Source: a virus. Taken from it: a stretch of 51,421 nucleotides of DNA. The stretch covers positions 1 through 51,421 of the IMG/VR virus record IMGVR_UViG_3300019886_000007. One strand, written 5' to 3'. Both the position numbers and the translations under genes were made by a program. The notes under the pieces were generated by a model. That model was not told the DNA's origin, searched no databases, and saw only the letters and a program-made list of their open reading frames with translations. Shown here in pieces: positions 1 to 7,627 of the stretch; positions within the stretch are counted from its first letter, which is position 1; the number at the start of each line of letters is the position of its first letter.

Positions 1-109
1 TCTCATCTGGCGCATCGTCAGCAAACATACCACCCAACGGTGATGTATCTACTGGCGGCGCTGCCTGTGTGGTATCGTCAGGAAATAGATCAGAAAGTGG
101 TGTAGTCAT
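1..109 (-). CDS. 5' end of the 1675-aa virion protein (partial, repeat copy)
   Basis: The first 36 codons of the gene annotated in full at 46355-51382. They appear here because the window ends overlap. The ATG at 109-107 overlaps the TGA stop (108-106) of the upstream gene as ATGA. Codon 30 is Ala here and Pro in the other copy. Confidence 0.9.
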   Translation of the reverse strand, partial: MTTPLSDLFPDDTTQAAPPVDTSPLGGMFADDAPDE

Positions 110-148
110 TGAATAATCTTCTTAGCAATTAGTTCATCAAGTACAGCT
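1..148. repeat. Terminal direct repeat, left copy (circle junction)
   Basis: Bases 1-148 match 51274-51421 except position 22 (C here, G at 51295). Genes on the minus strand read through the junction in frame, so this is most simply an assembly overlap of a circular or circularly permuted/terminally redundant genome. The mismatch changes codon 30 of the 1675-aa virion protein: Pro in the right copy, Ala here. Confidence 0.9.
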
Positions 149-1581
149 TTCGCGGCCTTAGATTTCTTTGCACGCTCTCTAAGATCAGTAGCGAATTTGG
201 ATTTTGCTGCGGTACGAGAACGTGGGTCTTGTCCCTTTTGCATTTCATCAAGTACACCTAATGCTGTAGCGGCAGCTTGTGATAAGCTACCAGCAGGTGC
301 AGATACAGATACAGATGTACGCGAACCTCCAGCTTTACCGCCACCACCAACCGTCGCAGCATTCGGTGGAGTATTCGGTGTAGCTGTACGCGGTGCATTA
401 CTAGGCCCGACACTAGAAACTGTGTTCTCAGGATTGATAATCGTACCATCTGGATTCAATGCACGTAAGCCGTTTTTCTCATCGTACAACACGTTAATAC
501 CGTAAGGATTACCAGCAGCTTGCATGGCGGTAACGATACCAGCTAACACATTAGGCGGTTCATCGTTAGCTTTCGCTTTGAGGTACAATCCCATCAGTGA
601 TCTAATACCACCGATAGCAGCAACAGAACCTTTCTCATCAAACTGTCGCTGTGTAGTCCTACGCGCAAGTTGTGCCTGAACCACTTGCTCAGGAGTTACA
701 CCACCAAACTCAGATACTAATGGATTATCAGCACCTAAGTTAAGTGCTAAGAATGCAGCAGGAGTTGAGTAACCAGTAGTGCGTGCTTCTAATAGAGCAT
801 TATATACCAAGAGTTTTCTAATTGCATCCTCACGCTTTGCATCATCCTGACCAACCTTCATCTTCGCTAATGCTTCGCGTGTATCATTTGCTTCACCAGC
901 AAGTTTGGCTCGCAACTGTAAATCGAGTGCTCTACCCATCGGTTGCGAAAATATCGCGTTAAGCTCTCCGGGTGTATAACCACCCTCTTGTCCAGTTACA
1001 CCTTTGAGTAACTTACCAATGATAATATCTGGCTTTTCAGTTGCAATAATCTTCGCAGCAGTCATAGCTGTAGTTGCACGAACCTGTTGTTCTTGAAACG
1101 CGCCTACACCTTGTCCAGTAGCCTTTTTAGTAACTGCACCCAACGCCAACGCTGGATCAGATTCGATAGCTTCAGTCGTAGCTTTTGCCACACGTCCTTT
1201 ATACTTATCTTCCTCCACAGAACCTGGTGTTCCTTTACCACCAGTTGCCTGTGATACACCTACAAACTGTGCAATATCGGGAGAACGTAGGGCTTTCTCA
1301 ATAAACGGTGTTACAGTTTTCTCTATGATAGCGTCGTTAGATGGACGCATATTTTCAAAGAATCTACCAGCATTCGGACCAAACAACTTCTCTGTGGAAC
1401 CTGGTGTTTTGAATTCCATATCAGCAAGTTTCGTTGCAAGCTCAGGATGCTCTGCAATTGCACCCTTTAATGCTTGTTCGATACGTTTATAGGGCTGCAC
1501 GATTCCTTGAACAGCACCAGCTATGTTAGATAACGCTGGTCCAATAACATCGTCGGCACCCTGTAGCATTGGTATAGTCAT
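106..1581 (-). CDS. Probable internal virion / DNA-ejection protein
   Basis: 491 aa, mostly helical and Ala/Lys/Glu-rich, without signal peptide or membrane segments, and with a Gly/Pro/Ser-rich linker near residues 390-430 before a basic C-terminus. I recognise no catalytic motif. It lies directly upstream of the 1675-aa gene (ATGA overlap) and downstream of the 208-aa Gly-rich gene, in the place where short-tailed phages carry ejected inner-core proteins, so the role is inferred from position. The ATG at 1581 lies one base after the previous stop and has GGATTGGATAAT upstream. An in-frame ATG at 1620 would add 13 residues but overlap the previous gene by 38 bp. Confidence 0.6.
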   Translation of the reverse strand: MTIPMLQGADDVIGPALSNIAGAVQGIVQPYKRIEQALKGAIAEHPELATKLADMEFKTPGSTEKLFGPNAGRFFENMRPSNDAIIEKTVTPFIEKALRSPDIAQFVGVSQATGGKGTPGSVEEDKYKGRVAKATTEAIESDPALALGAVTKKATGQGVGAFQEQQVRATTAMTAAKIIATEKPDIIIGKLLKGVTGQEGGYTPGELNAIFSQPMGRALDLQLRAKLAGEANDTREALAKMKVGQDDAKREDAIRKLLVYNALLEARTTGYSTPAAFLALNLGADNPLVSEFGGVTPEQVVQAQLARRTTQRQFDEKGSVAAIGGIRSLMGLYLKAKANDEPPNVLAGIVTAMQAAGNPYGINVLYDEKNGLRALNPDGTIINPENTVSSVGPSNAPRTATPNTPPNAATVGGGGKAGGSRTSVSVSAPAGSLSQAAATALGVLDEMQKGQDPRSRTAAKSKFATDLRERAKKSKAAKAVLDELIAKKIIQ

Positions 1582-1582
1582 A

Positions 1583-2209
1583 TTATCCAATCCCGCTAGT
1601 ATCAAATCGTGGAGCAGCACCAGCTAATGCACCTAAATCTTGTCCGGTAATCTGAGAATTTAATCCACCACCTGGTAATGATGACCCTAATCCCGGTGCA
1701 ACGAAATTCAATGCTGGCCCCGCAAGTTGACCAACTACACCAAGCGCCTGTCCTAGTCCAGTTTTCTTCTGTATCGTTTGTGCACCAGGAGTCTCTTTAT
1801 TGTATACGCTCAGATACTGTTGTAACAGTGGACCTAGTGCTTCTAATTGTAACTTACCAATCTGTGCAGTGGCTTGAGGTGCAGCTTGTGCACGATACTG
1901 ACTCTCAGCATATGCAGCAGGCGTACCAAATGACATACCGCCCTGAGCACCAAACCTAGAACGCAATGCACCAACATCACCAATTTGCTGTTGCTTTAAA
2001 ATTTCACCTAATGCACCACCAACCTTACCAGCACCTTGTGATAAGAGATCCTGGAATGTACCACGTACACCGCCTACCGCATTTGACCCTGCTGCTTGAT
2101 TAGCACCAATACCACCACCATTTAACAGGTCACTTAACAAGCCAACAAAGTCATTAGATAACGCTTTGCCGCTTTTTGATCCACCAACTGTTTCGGTTTT
2201 AGCTCCCAT
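1583..2209 (-). CDS. Gly/Ala-rich putative virion protein
   Basis: 208 aa of low complexity, rich in Gly, Ala, Gln and Leu, with alternating helical (residues 60-135) and glycine-rich segments and no recognisable enzyme motif. It overlaps the GNAT-like gene upstream by 11 bp and is followed one base later by the 491-aa gene. Composition and position fit a small inner-core or ejection protein, as found ahead of the large core proteins in podoviruses. That assignment is by context only. Confidence 0.55.
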   Translation of the reverse strand: MGAKTETVGGSKSGKALSNDFVGLLSDLLNGGGIGANQAAGSNAVGGVRGTFQDLLSQGAGKVGGALGEILKQQQIGDVGALRSRFGAQGGMSFGTPAAYAESQYRAQAAPQATAQIGKLQLEALGPLLQQYLSVYNKETPGAQTIQKKTGLGQALGVVGQLAGPALNFVAPGLGSSLPGGGLNSQITGQDLGALAGAAPRFDTSGIG

Positions 2210-2810
2210 TTTGAGCCTCCAGCATTCTCATTCGATTGTCACCATAATCCATCTCGGGAAGTTCCTCGCGTAGTAATCCATAACACAACACATCAAACCA
2301 CTGTCCCTTGTATATAGCTTTACTACGCTTACGGCCTTCGTATCGGAAACCAACTTCCGAGATGAACTTTGTAGTCATGTTACTTACAAACATAGGTACT
2401 TCCACACTGAACCGTCTGAACGAATATTTCTCAAATACATGATAAAGCATAGCTCGTGAAAGATCAACGCGACCCTTTTGTCGCCTGTCGAAAAATGAGT
2501 AATGAACTTGTGCATCTAGTCCTGGTTCGATTTCTGTCATATAGAACATACCAACGAAATCATCCACTACCCAAAATAGACCATTCACTTCGATTCCGTG
2601 TGGCCCGTCTTTGACAATAAGGTTGATGAACTTGCGGAAATCTCCGCTAATCTCTTCACCAAATAGTGTTGGAAACCTGCGTGACTTCTCCCAAAACTGC
2701 TTGAGATTGTCCAAACTCAGAGGCATGAATCTAATGTGGCGTTCAAAATCGCCCTCTGGTTCGTGACAGGTAACAGATAAAATAGATGGTTCATTAAGTA
2801 TGGATGACAT
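2199..2810 (-). CDS. GNAT-type N-acetyltransferase-like protein
   Basis: 203 aa. The C-terminal half has a GNAT-like layout: alternating strands, an Arg/Gly-containing helix start (RRQKGRVDLSRAML), then a VGFRYEGR segment and a closing strand (GQWFDVLCYGLLREE) as in RimJ-like acetyltransferases. Such proteins often sit among podovirus tail genes and may modify a virion or host protein; the substrate is unknown. The ATG at 2810 is one base after the nozzle-gene stop and has a good AGGAAG site 4 bases upstream. An in-frame ATG at 2852 lies inside the previous gene and lacks this support. Confidence 0.65.
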   Translation of the reverse strand: MSSILNEPSILSVTCHEPEGDFERHIRFMPLSLDNLKQFWEKSRRFPTLFGEEISGDFRKFINLIVKDGPHGIEVNGLFWVVDDFVGMFYMTEIEPGLDAQVHYSFFDRRQKGRVDLSRAMLYHVFEKYSFRRFSVEVPMFVSNMTTKFISEVGFRYEGRKRSKAIYKGQWFDVLCYGLLREELPEMDYGDNRMRMLEAQNGS

Positions 2811-2811
2811 A

Positions 2812-4467
2812 TTACTTCCTATATGTACCAGACGGGTAAACTTTAACTTCAAATCCTTCTACATCGAAGTAACCATTTGTAGCTACCAGCCGCCACGTAA
2901 CGCGACGACAGTGAAGTACCTTTGAAAATTTAAGCAAACTGGATTTGTTAAGTTCAGTAACAGTAAACGTCTTAGTCTTTGCTACAACAAATGCTTTTCC
3001 GTCCTTGCTGTATTCCAAACGTACCGATCCACTCGTATACGCCCTGAGCTTCAAGGTAATCCGTGAGAAGTAAGAATCAACTTCCTCTGTCTCGAAATCC
3101 TTACTCTCTAGTTCTGTGCTAAACGTACCAGAGTTAGGATCAGGACTACCAGATACAGCAGGGTCATTGTACGTGTTAATGTCCTCCAAGACAATTTCAC
3201 CATCTGTTCTCCCATACATTCTAAGGTATGCGGAGACGTCAGATGGAGATAGATCATTGATTTGACCTATTAACTCATTAATAGTTCCCGGTAATGCGTC
3301 AATGGATAATCCCGCAGATGCAAATGGAATATCTGCAATACGCGAGACAATTTCCATTTCGTCATATTCCCAAGCTTTGGTACGGAAATTAAAAGTCCAG
3401 TTGCGTGTAATACCCGCACCCGCAAGTGGAATACCAATTGTGTATTCATTCTCGTCAGGCTTATAACTCCCGAATACACGATCCTTTTCATCTACTGCAC
3501 GTAAGATATCCTTTTCTACATTACGTCCAATAGGTTCAGGTGTACCATTAGGAGAATAGGCCCATACAGTCTTTGTACGTGTATCAAGCCAACATAAGTT
3601 ATTCAATGCTACAGCAGCAGAATACGGACAATCACAACCTACACCTGGAAATGCAGCGTAGAAGTTAAACGGGTTAGTAGGGATAGGATTCTTAGTTGCA
3701 ATCCATACCGATTGTTCACGTAACACTAGCATGATGTTAGTGAATCCGAAGATACCCGTTAAGAAATCCGAGAAATCGCCGGGAGAGTCTACAAGTGGAC
3801 CTGACCCTGCGCTCTCGTTTACGGATGGATTCCATTCATCTAAGACACCATCTGCACTCCAACCAACCTGTACAGGATTAGGAGAACCACCCTGTAAATT
3901 AGCACCAACAATACGATTAAAGAATGCTGTTAAGAATCTATAGTTAGTCTTAACTGTGGCTTCTGAAACGTTTAGTACCTTGTAATTAGGAATCGTAGTA
4001 ACTAATTCCTGTACTGGATTGACACCATTGTTAACAAAGAATACACGATCAAATGCAGCTACAAATTGCATCAGATCACTTTCATCGCCTGCAAGCGTGG
4101 TTACAGCAGGAGGAACGTTAGTCCATACACCACCAGCACGACTATGAATAGTATCCTTTGTGGCCCGGAAGAAGAATTCGCTTCCAGAAGATTTCTTAAA
4201 ATAATATACACATAGTACAGCTTTACTGTTAGGCTTTGTAGGAGTAAGTAATATTCCACCCGGACGACGACTTACTCTATCAAACCTAACACGAACATTC
4301 TTAGCAAGACGTAATGCGCCATTAGGAATATCAGCAGGGTCCAGAGATGTAATCATACCCTCGTTGACACGTCCTTCTGCAAGCGTAATCTCTTGCATTT
4401 GACGCACACTTTGGCCCTGCTGAATCATCTTTATCTCGCCAAATGGGCGACTCTGTGGACGGGCCAT
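2812..4467 (-). CDS. Tail nozzle / tail-hub protein (P22 gp10-like candidate)
   Basis: 551 aa, beta-rich throughout. Residues about 190-220 (RIVGAN...VGWSADGVLDEWNP) resemble the WS-D-P-x-W pattern of podovirus nozzle and P22 gp10-type proteins. There are paired aromatic/Gly strands at 240-370 and a C-terminal beta domain at 440-540. It would close the tail tube below the adaptor. It starts with a TAATG overlap after the 199-aa structural gene and ends one base before the GNAT-like gene. There is no enzymatic motif. The family call rests on motif resemblance and neighbours. Confidence 0.65.
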   Translation of the reverse strand: MARPQSRPFGEIKMIQQGQSVRQMQEITLAEGRVNEGMITSLDPADIPNGALRLAKNVRVRFDRVSRRPGGILLTPTKPNSKAVLCVYYFKKSSGSEFFFRATKDTIHSRAGGVWTNVPPAVTTLAGDESDLMQFVAAFDRVFFVNNGVNPVQELVTTIPNYKVLNVSEATVKTNYRFLTAFFNRIVGANLQGGSPNPVQVGWSADGVLDEWNPSVNESAGSGPLVDSPGDFSDFLTGIFGFTNIMLVLREQSVWIATKNPIPTNPFNFYAAFPGVGCDCPYSAAVALNNLCWLDTRTKTVWAYSPNGTPEPIGRNVEKDILRAVDEKDRVFGSYKPDENEYTIGIPLAGAGITRNWTFNFRTKAWEYDEMEIVSRIADIPFASAGLSIDALPGTINELIGQINDLSPSDVSAYLRMYGRTDGEIVLEDINTYNDPAVSGSPDPNSGTFSTELESKDFETEEVDSYFSRITLKLRAYTSGSVRLEYSKDGKAFVVAKTKTFTVTELNKSSLLKFSKVLHCRRVTWRLVATNGYFDVEGFEVKVYPSGTYRK

Positions 4468-5066
4468 TATAATGTTACCGAACAGTTAGGTACAGTATAT
4501 GTTACACGGAAACCATACGCACGTGGTCCATTACCAACTAAGCGAATAAACAATAGTGTATCAGCGGTTACAGGAAAAGCTAATACACCCGATGCTGAAC
4601 ATTGTCCAATACTAGCAAGCGAACGTGTAATAATAGAAATACTAGCTTTGGTACCAGTTAAGAAACCTGTACTATATAATTCTACAGTAACAAGAACACC
4701 ACTTACAGAGTTAATTGTAGCTTCAAATCCAGTAATAGTACAACCGGCTGGCAAGCTAAACGAACCCTGCATTGCTTGTGTACCATCAAGTTGAACATAC
4801 TCTTCTTGGTGAGTTGTATCATGTTCATCTTGACGATTGGTAAGAATATGCGGACCAATTAGTAATGTCTTGGTCGCATTACCTAAAATCTCCGGTTTCA
4901 CTACAACATCAGCCTCGACCGTAGTATTGGGCATTGGTGTAGTAAACAACTTTGCAGCAAAACGTTCATCTAAATCTTGTCGTACTTCTTGAATTGCACT
5001 ATCAATCTCATTGGCATTTCTAGTGCCAGGAGGTGCTGCATTGTCCCATCCACGAGTGAATGCCAT
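4467..5066 (-). CDS. Putative tail appendage protein
   Basis: 199 aa. The N-terminal segment (MAFTRGWDNAAPPGT, then NEIDSAIQEVRQDLDERF) is a short helical lead common on small phage fibre proteins. Residues about 95-199 form a predicted beta-sandwich (VLVTVELYSTGFLTG; FRVTYTV near the end) of carbohydrate-binding type. It probably decorates the tail or fibre. It is co-transcribed with the nozzle gene through a TAATG overlap. The exact role is not determined. Confidence 0.5.
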   Translation of the reverse strand: MAFTRGWDNAAPPGTRNANEIDSAIQEVRQDLDERFAAKLFTTPMPNTTVEADVVVKPEILGNATKTLLIGPHILTNRQDEHDTTHQEEYVQLDGTQAMQGSFSLPAGCTITGFEATINSVSGVLVTVELYSTGFLTGTKASISIITRSLASIGQCSASGVLAFPVTADTLLFIRLVGNGPRAYGFRVTYTVPNCSVTL

Positions 5067-5075
5067 TTTATCTCC

Positions 5076-5423
5076 TTACTCGTTTTCGTACCACACACTA
5101 ACCATGCGTGTGAAGGTGTACACTTTATTTGCTGCGAGTAGCTTGTTAGCTCCAGTATTCGTTTTAATGTTGGCCCCATTCGTAATAGTCATTTGTCCAT
5201 CACCCAATATCTTGATTACCTGTCCTTCTTGACCGAAGGTAAATTGGGTAACAGTAACGGGGCCAGTATTGGTACCTCTAAAAATAACTAGGTTCTTAAC
5301 ACTAGGAGTCGCTCCCTTCATCGTAGCCACAAACTCTTTATCCAATACAGAGTGAGTCTGTGGGGCCTCGATGATCTTCTCCCCTATCGTTCTTTGTGGA
5401 AGCGTCTTATCCTCTTGTTCCAT
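5076..5423 (-). CDS. Small structural protein with fibre-tip-like beta domain
   Basis: 115 aa. The C-terminal two-thirds (residues 45-115) carry the repeating GDGQMTI / NGANIKTNTGAN / LLAANKVYTFT pattern often seen at the C-terminal ends of phage fibre proteins, where it forms a trimeric beta cap. Here it is a separate small gene. It overlaps the preceding 86-aa gene by 17 bp. A fibre-tip or fibre-associated role is inferred from the pattern. Confidence 0.5.
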   Translation of the reverse strand: MEQEDKTLPQRTIGEKIIEAPQTHSVLDKEFVATMKGATPSVKNLVIFRGTNTGPVTVTQFTFGQEGQVIKILGDGQMTITNGANIKTNTGANKLLAANKVYTFTRMVSVWYENE

Positions 5424-5667
5424 TCGTTGCCTTTAAACGATTCGGGTTAATATCTGTACCATTCATCAATCTACCAAGTAGCGAATTATGAAAGTATCTT
5501 TCATTAGCTGACATTCTATCATTGCGTCCTCTATGCTCAAGCCCGTGAATGGCAGCAATTAATGCAGGTGATGGGCTAGGCTGTTCTAATGCTGCATCTA
5601 ATAATGCTCTCCACCTAGGCCCGTTTTGTTTTCTGCCACCTGCCCCAATGTATTTAATAGTAGCCAT
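5407..5667 (-). CDS. Hypothetical protein, basic, 86 aa
   Basis: 86 aa, Arg/Asn-rich, with a helical centre (residues 15-50) and no recognisable motif. It sits three bases after the secreted-protein gene and overlaps the fibre-tip-like gene. No function is suggested beyond membership of the tail/lysis part of the late unit. Confidence 0.5.
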   Translation of the reverse strand: MATIKYIGAGGRKQNGPRWRALLDAALEQPSPSPALIAAIHGLEHRGRNDRMSANERYFHNSLLGRLMNGTDINPNRLKATNGTRG

Positions 5668-5669
5668 GT

Positions 5670-6143
5670 TCAGAAAGAGTCGTGTACAATCTTAATTAGT
5701 GTCATCGGCGGTGGAACAGCAGTACGAATATACGCGAAGGCCCACGCACCAGGAACGCTGCACTTGCCACCACGACATTGATAAATAGAATCACCAATAA
5801 CATTAACTGAGTCACCATATGCTGGCTTCTTTAGCTTAAACGAATCAGCAAGTCCTGCTGTACCAAATTTCCGTCTAATTCTCGTATTAGCTATACGAGT
5901 TACGGTATCAATACCATAGAACTTGAAGTTTTTACTCACATGCATGATATAAACTGTACTATCAGCAACACCAAGACTATCTTTAGGTTGCGTCCAAGAT
6001 AGAGCAATCTTTAATGAATCACCAGCAATGGTAACATTGTACGCATCCGGTGCCCAACTAAGCTGAACAGGTGGAGGTGCTACTGTTGCTGTCTGTGCAG
6101 CCATTGTTGAAACTAATAAACCAATCATAATAATTGTTTTCAT
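5670..6143 (-). CDS. Secreted fibronectin-III-like protein
   Basis: 157 aa. It starts with a Sec-type signal peptide: MKT, then a hydrophobic stretch ending near MAAQTA at about residue 20. One beta-sandwich-like domain follows, with WAPDAY near residue 33 and repeated DSL/DTV pairs, in the style of fibronectin type III modules. Two cysteines in the C-terminal third (CRGGKC) could form a disulphide after export. The ATG at 6143 overlaps the endolysin stop as TAATG, with GGAG 10 bases upstream; an ATG three codons earlier has that GGAG only 1 base away. Its place beside endolysin and holin suggests envelope action. Confidence 0.6.
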   Translation of the reverse strand: MKTIIMIGLLVSTMAAQTATVAPPPVQLSWAPDAYNVTIAGDSLKIALSWTQPKDSLGVADSTVYIMHVSKNFKFYGIDTVTRIANTRIRRKFGTAGLADSFKLKKPAYGDSVNVIGDSIYQCRGGKCSVPGAWAFAYIRTAVPPPMTLIKIVHDSF

Positions 6144-6580
6144 TATTGCCATTCTCCGGTGCGAAGTTGTTCTGCTAGTCTCTTAGCTCTATCTGGCGTC
6201 TGTGTAGCCCACTTACTCTGCAACATCGCGTGAGAAGCCTCTTCAAATTTTCCATCACGAATGAGATTCAGTGTGTTCACGAAAAGAAACAAACCACCAG
6301 TTCCCATCTGAAATGCCATATTTAAGAGCACACCTTGGCGTGGTGGATTTAGGTTATCAAGCCACGGAAGATATTCCTTAATCGTAGCTGTGATTCGCCG
6401 TATATCATTGTTCAGTAAATATGCTGCCTCTTCTTTTGTGATTCCACCACCTTTACGGCGATCAATTAATCTTCCAACACCTATTGTCCAGAAACCAAGA
6501 TGATCTTGATAAGCATGAAGTACCTCAAGCTCATCAATTCTCAATTGACTTTCCAGATTATGAACACCTGCTCGTCCCAT
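6143..6580 (-). CDS. Endolysin, T4-type lysozyme (GH24)
   Basis: 145 aa, a usual length for single-domain GH24 lysozymes. The catalytic Glu-Asp-Thr triad is visible: E17 in LRIDE, D26 in YQD and T32 in WTIGVG, with the spacing of T4 lysozyme. The downstream MAFQMGTGGL and KWATQTPDRAKRL segments match the C-terminal lobe. It cleaves the glycan strands of host peptidoglycan. There is no signal peptide, so it needs a holin; the adjacent 95-aa membrane protein (end-to-start overlap at 6580) is the natural candidate. Confidence 0.92.
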   Translation of the reverse strand: MGRAGVHNLESQLRIDELEVLHAYQDHLGFWTIGVGRLIDRRKGGGITKEEAAYLLNNDIRRITATIKEYLPWLDNLNPPRQGVLLNMAFQMGTGGLFLFVNTLNLIRDGKFEEASHAMLQSKWATQTPDRAKRLAEQLRTGEWQ

Positions 6581-6867
6581 TATTCTCCCTCGCTTCGTAT
6601 CGCTTCAGGTGCATCCGCGTCAGGACGAACCTCCCTACGATCACCGATACCTTTACCAAGAGCAACGAGGAATGTACCGAGTGCACCAGCAATCTTACAG
6701 ATGGTCGTTAACGCCGGAGCATGATCATGAATCCACTCAGGACCAATTTGGATGCACGCAGCACTAAATGCAGCAACGGTGAGACCAATATACGAAACAG
6801 TCTTCTTATCTGATGCCGCATGCAACTGATACTTGATCCACTTCACAATTTCTGCTACACGTTCCAT
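6580..6867 (-). CDS. Candidate holin
   Basis: 95 aa. Two hydrophobic segments are visible, at residues about 24-42 (SYIGLTVAAFSAAC) and 52-70 (LTTICKIAGALGTFLVALG), followed by a charged tail rich in Arg, Asp and Glu. That layout and the direct overlap with the endolysin gene are typical of class II holins. A second small two-helix membrane protein at 20787-20990 is an alternative or partner (for example an antiholin). Confidence 0.65.
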   Translation of the reverse strand: MERVAEIVKWIKYQLHAASDKKTVSYIGLTVAAFSAACIQIGPEWIHDHAPALTTICKIAGALGTFLVALGKGIGDRREVRPDADAPEAIRSEGE

Positions 6868-7358
6868 TACTCGCCTACCTTTTCTTTATAATCGGTGACA
6901 GGCGCATCCTCTACAAGCTGAGGCTTTGGTAATTCCTTTGGAGTATTTGTTAACCACTCATATAAACTATCAGCCTTACGTGTGTAGCGCGCCTGCCATG
7001 CAACTTCATTTAGAGCAGTCATTAACAAATCAAACTCAGTATCTTCTAATGATACGATACCACCATCATCCCCCAAATCGAACGATTTAGATTGGGTAGT
7101 ACGCCCGCTAACGTGTCCGATATTCTCCAGCTTAGTGAGAACTCGCCCAAAAATTCTCGTTTCGGGCTTAGTGAAACCATGTGGAGTGTTACTACCTGAG
7201 TCATATATAAGTTGATACAACTCCTTGAAAGTTTCGATGGCCCCTAAACCATCTTCCCGAGTATCGGATTTTCCAAAGACTAGGTGATGCATACGGGTAA
7301 CCCTCTTTCCTTGATTGAGTACAAGACCTGGGTATTTGTTACGCTGGCGCTTCCGCAT
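6867..7358 (-). CDS. Hypothetical late protein, 163 aa
   Basis: Hydrophilic, helical, no recognised domain. The first 22 residues are strongly basic, then comes MHHLVFGKSDTRED. The ATG at 7358 overlaps the upstream gene by 20 bp and has only a weak site. An internal ATG at 7292 (codon 23) has a better GGAAAGAGG site 9 bases upstream, giving a 141-aa product, so the start is uncertain. It sits between the fibre and lysis genes and could be fibre-related or a lysis accessory, but nothing in the sequence decides this. Confidence 0.5.
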   Translation of the reverse strand: MRKRQRNKYPGLVLNQGKRVTRMHHLVFGKSDTREDGLGAIETFKELYQLIYDSGSNTPHGFTKPETRIFGRVLTKLENIGHVSGRTTQSKSFDLGDDGGIVSLEDTEFDLLMTALNEVAWQARYTRKADSLYEWLTNTPKELPKPQLVEDAPVTDYKEKVGE

Positions 7359-7626
7359 TGAGTACCGCCAAACATGTAGTGGTTAAATCGGTGTCAACAA
7401 CCGCAGCACCTTGATTCTGAATAATGTTCTTACGTAGTACACGTGGAATCAATACTTGTAGACTTTTACGATCAAATAATAGATCTTTGGCCCACTGTTT
7501 CTTAGTTGTTGATGTAGCTCCATCAGCAATAATTGTTTCTAATCCATTCTCTAACGCAGCTGTAATACGTCTACTTAAATCCTCATCCAGTTTTAGATTA
7601 AACTGTTGTAACAGTGTCAATGCCAT
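7339..7626 (-). CDS. Hypothetical late protein, 95 aa
   Basis: A mainly helical small protein directly after the fibre gene (one-base gap) and overlapping the next gene by 20 bp. No motif is recognised. Position right after a fibre gene would suit a fibre assembly chaperone or connector, but there is no sequence support for that. Confidence 0.5.
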   Translation of the reverse strand: MALTLLQQFNLKLDEDLSRRITAALENGLETIIADGATSTTKKQWAKDLLFDRKSLQVLIPRVLRKNIIQNQGAAVVDTDLTTTCLAVLNAEAPA

Positions 7627-7627
7627 A

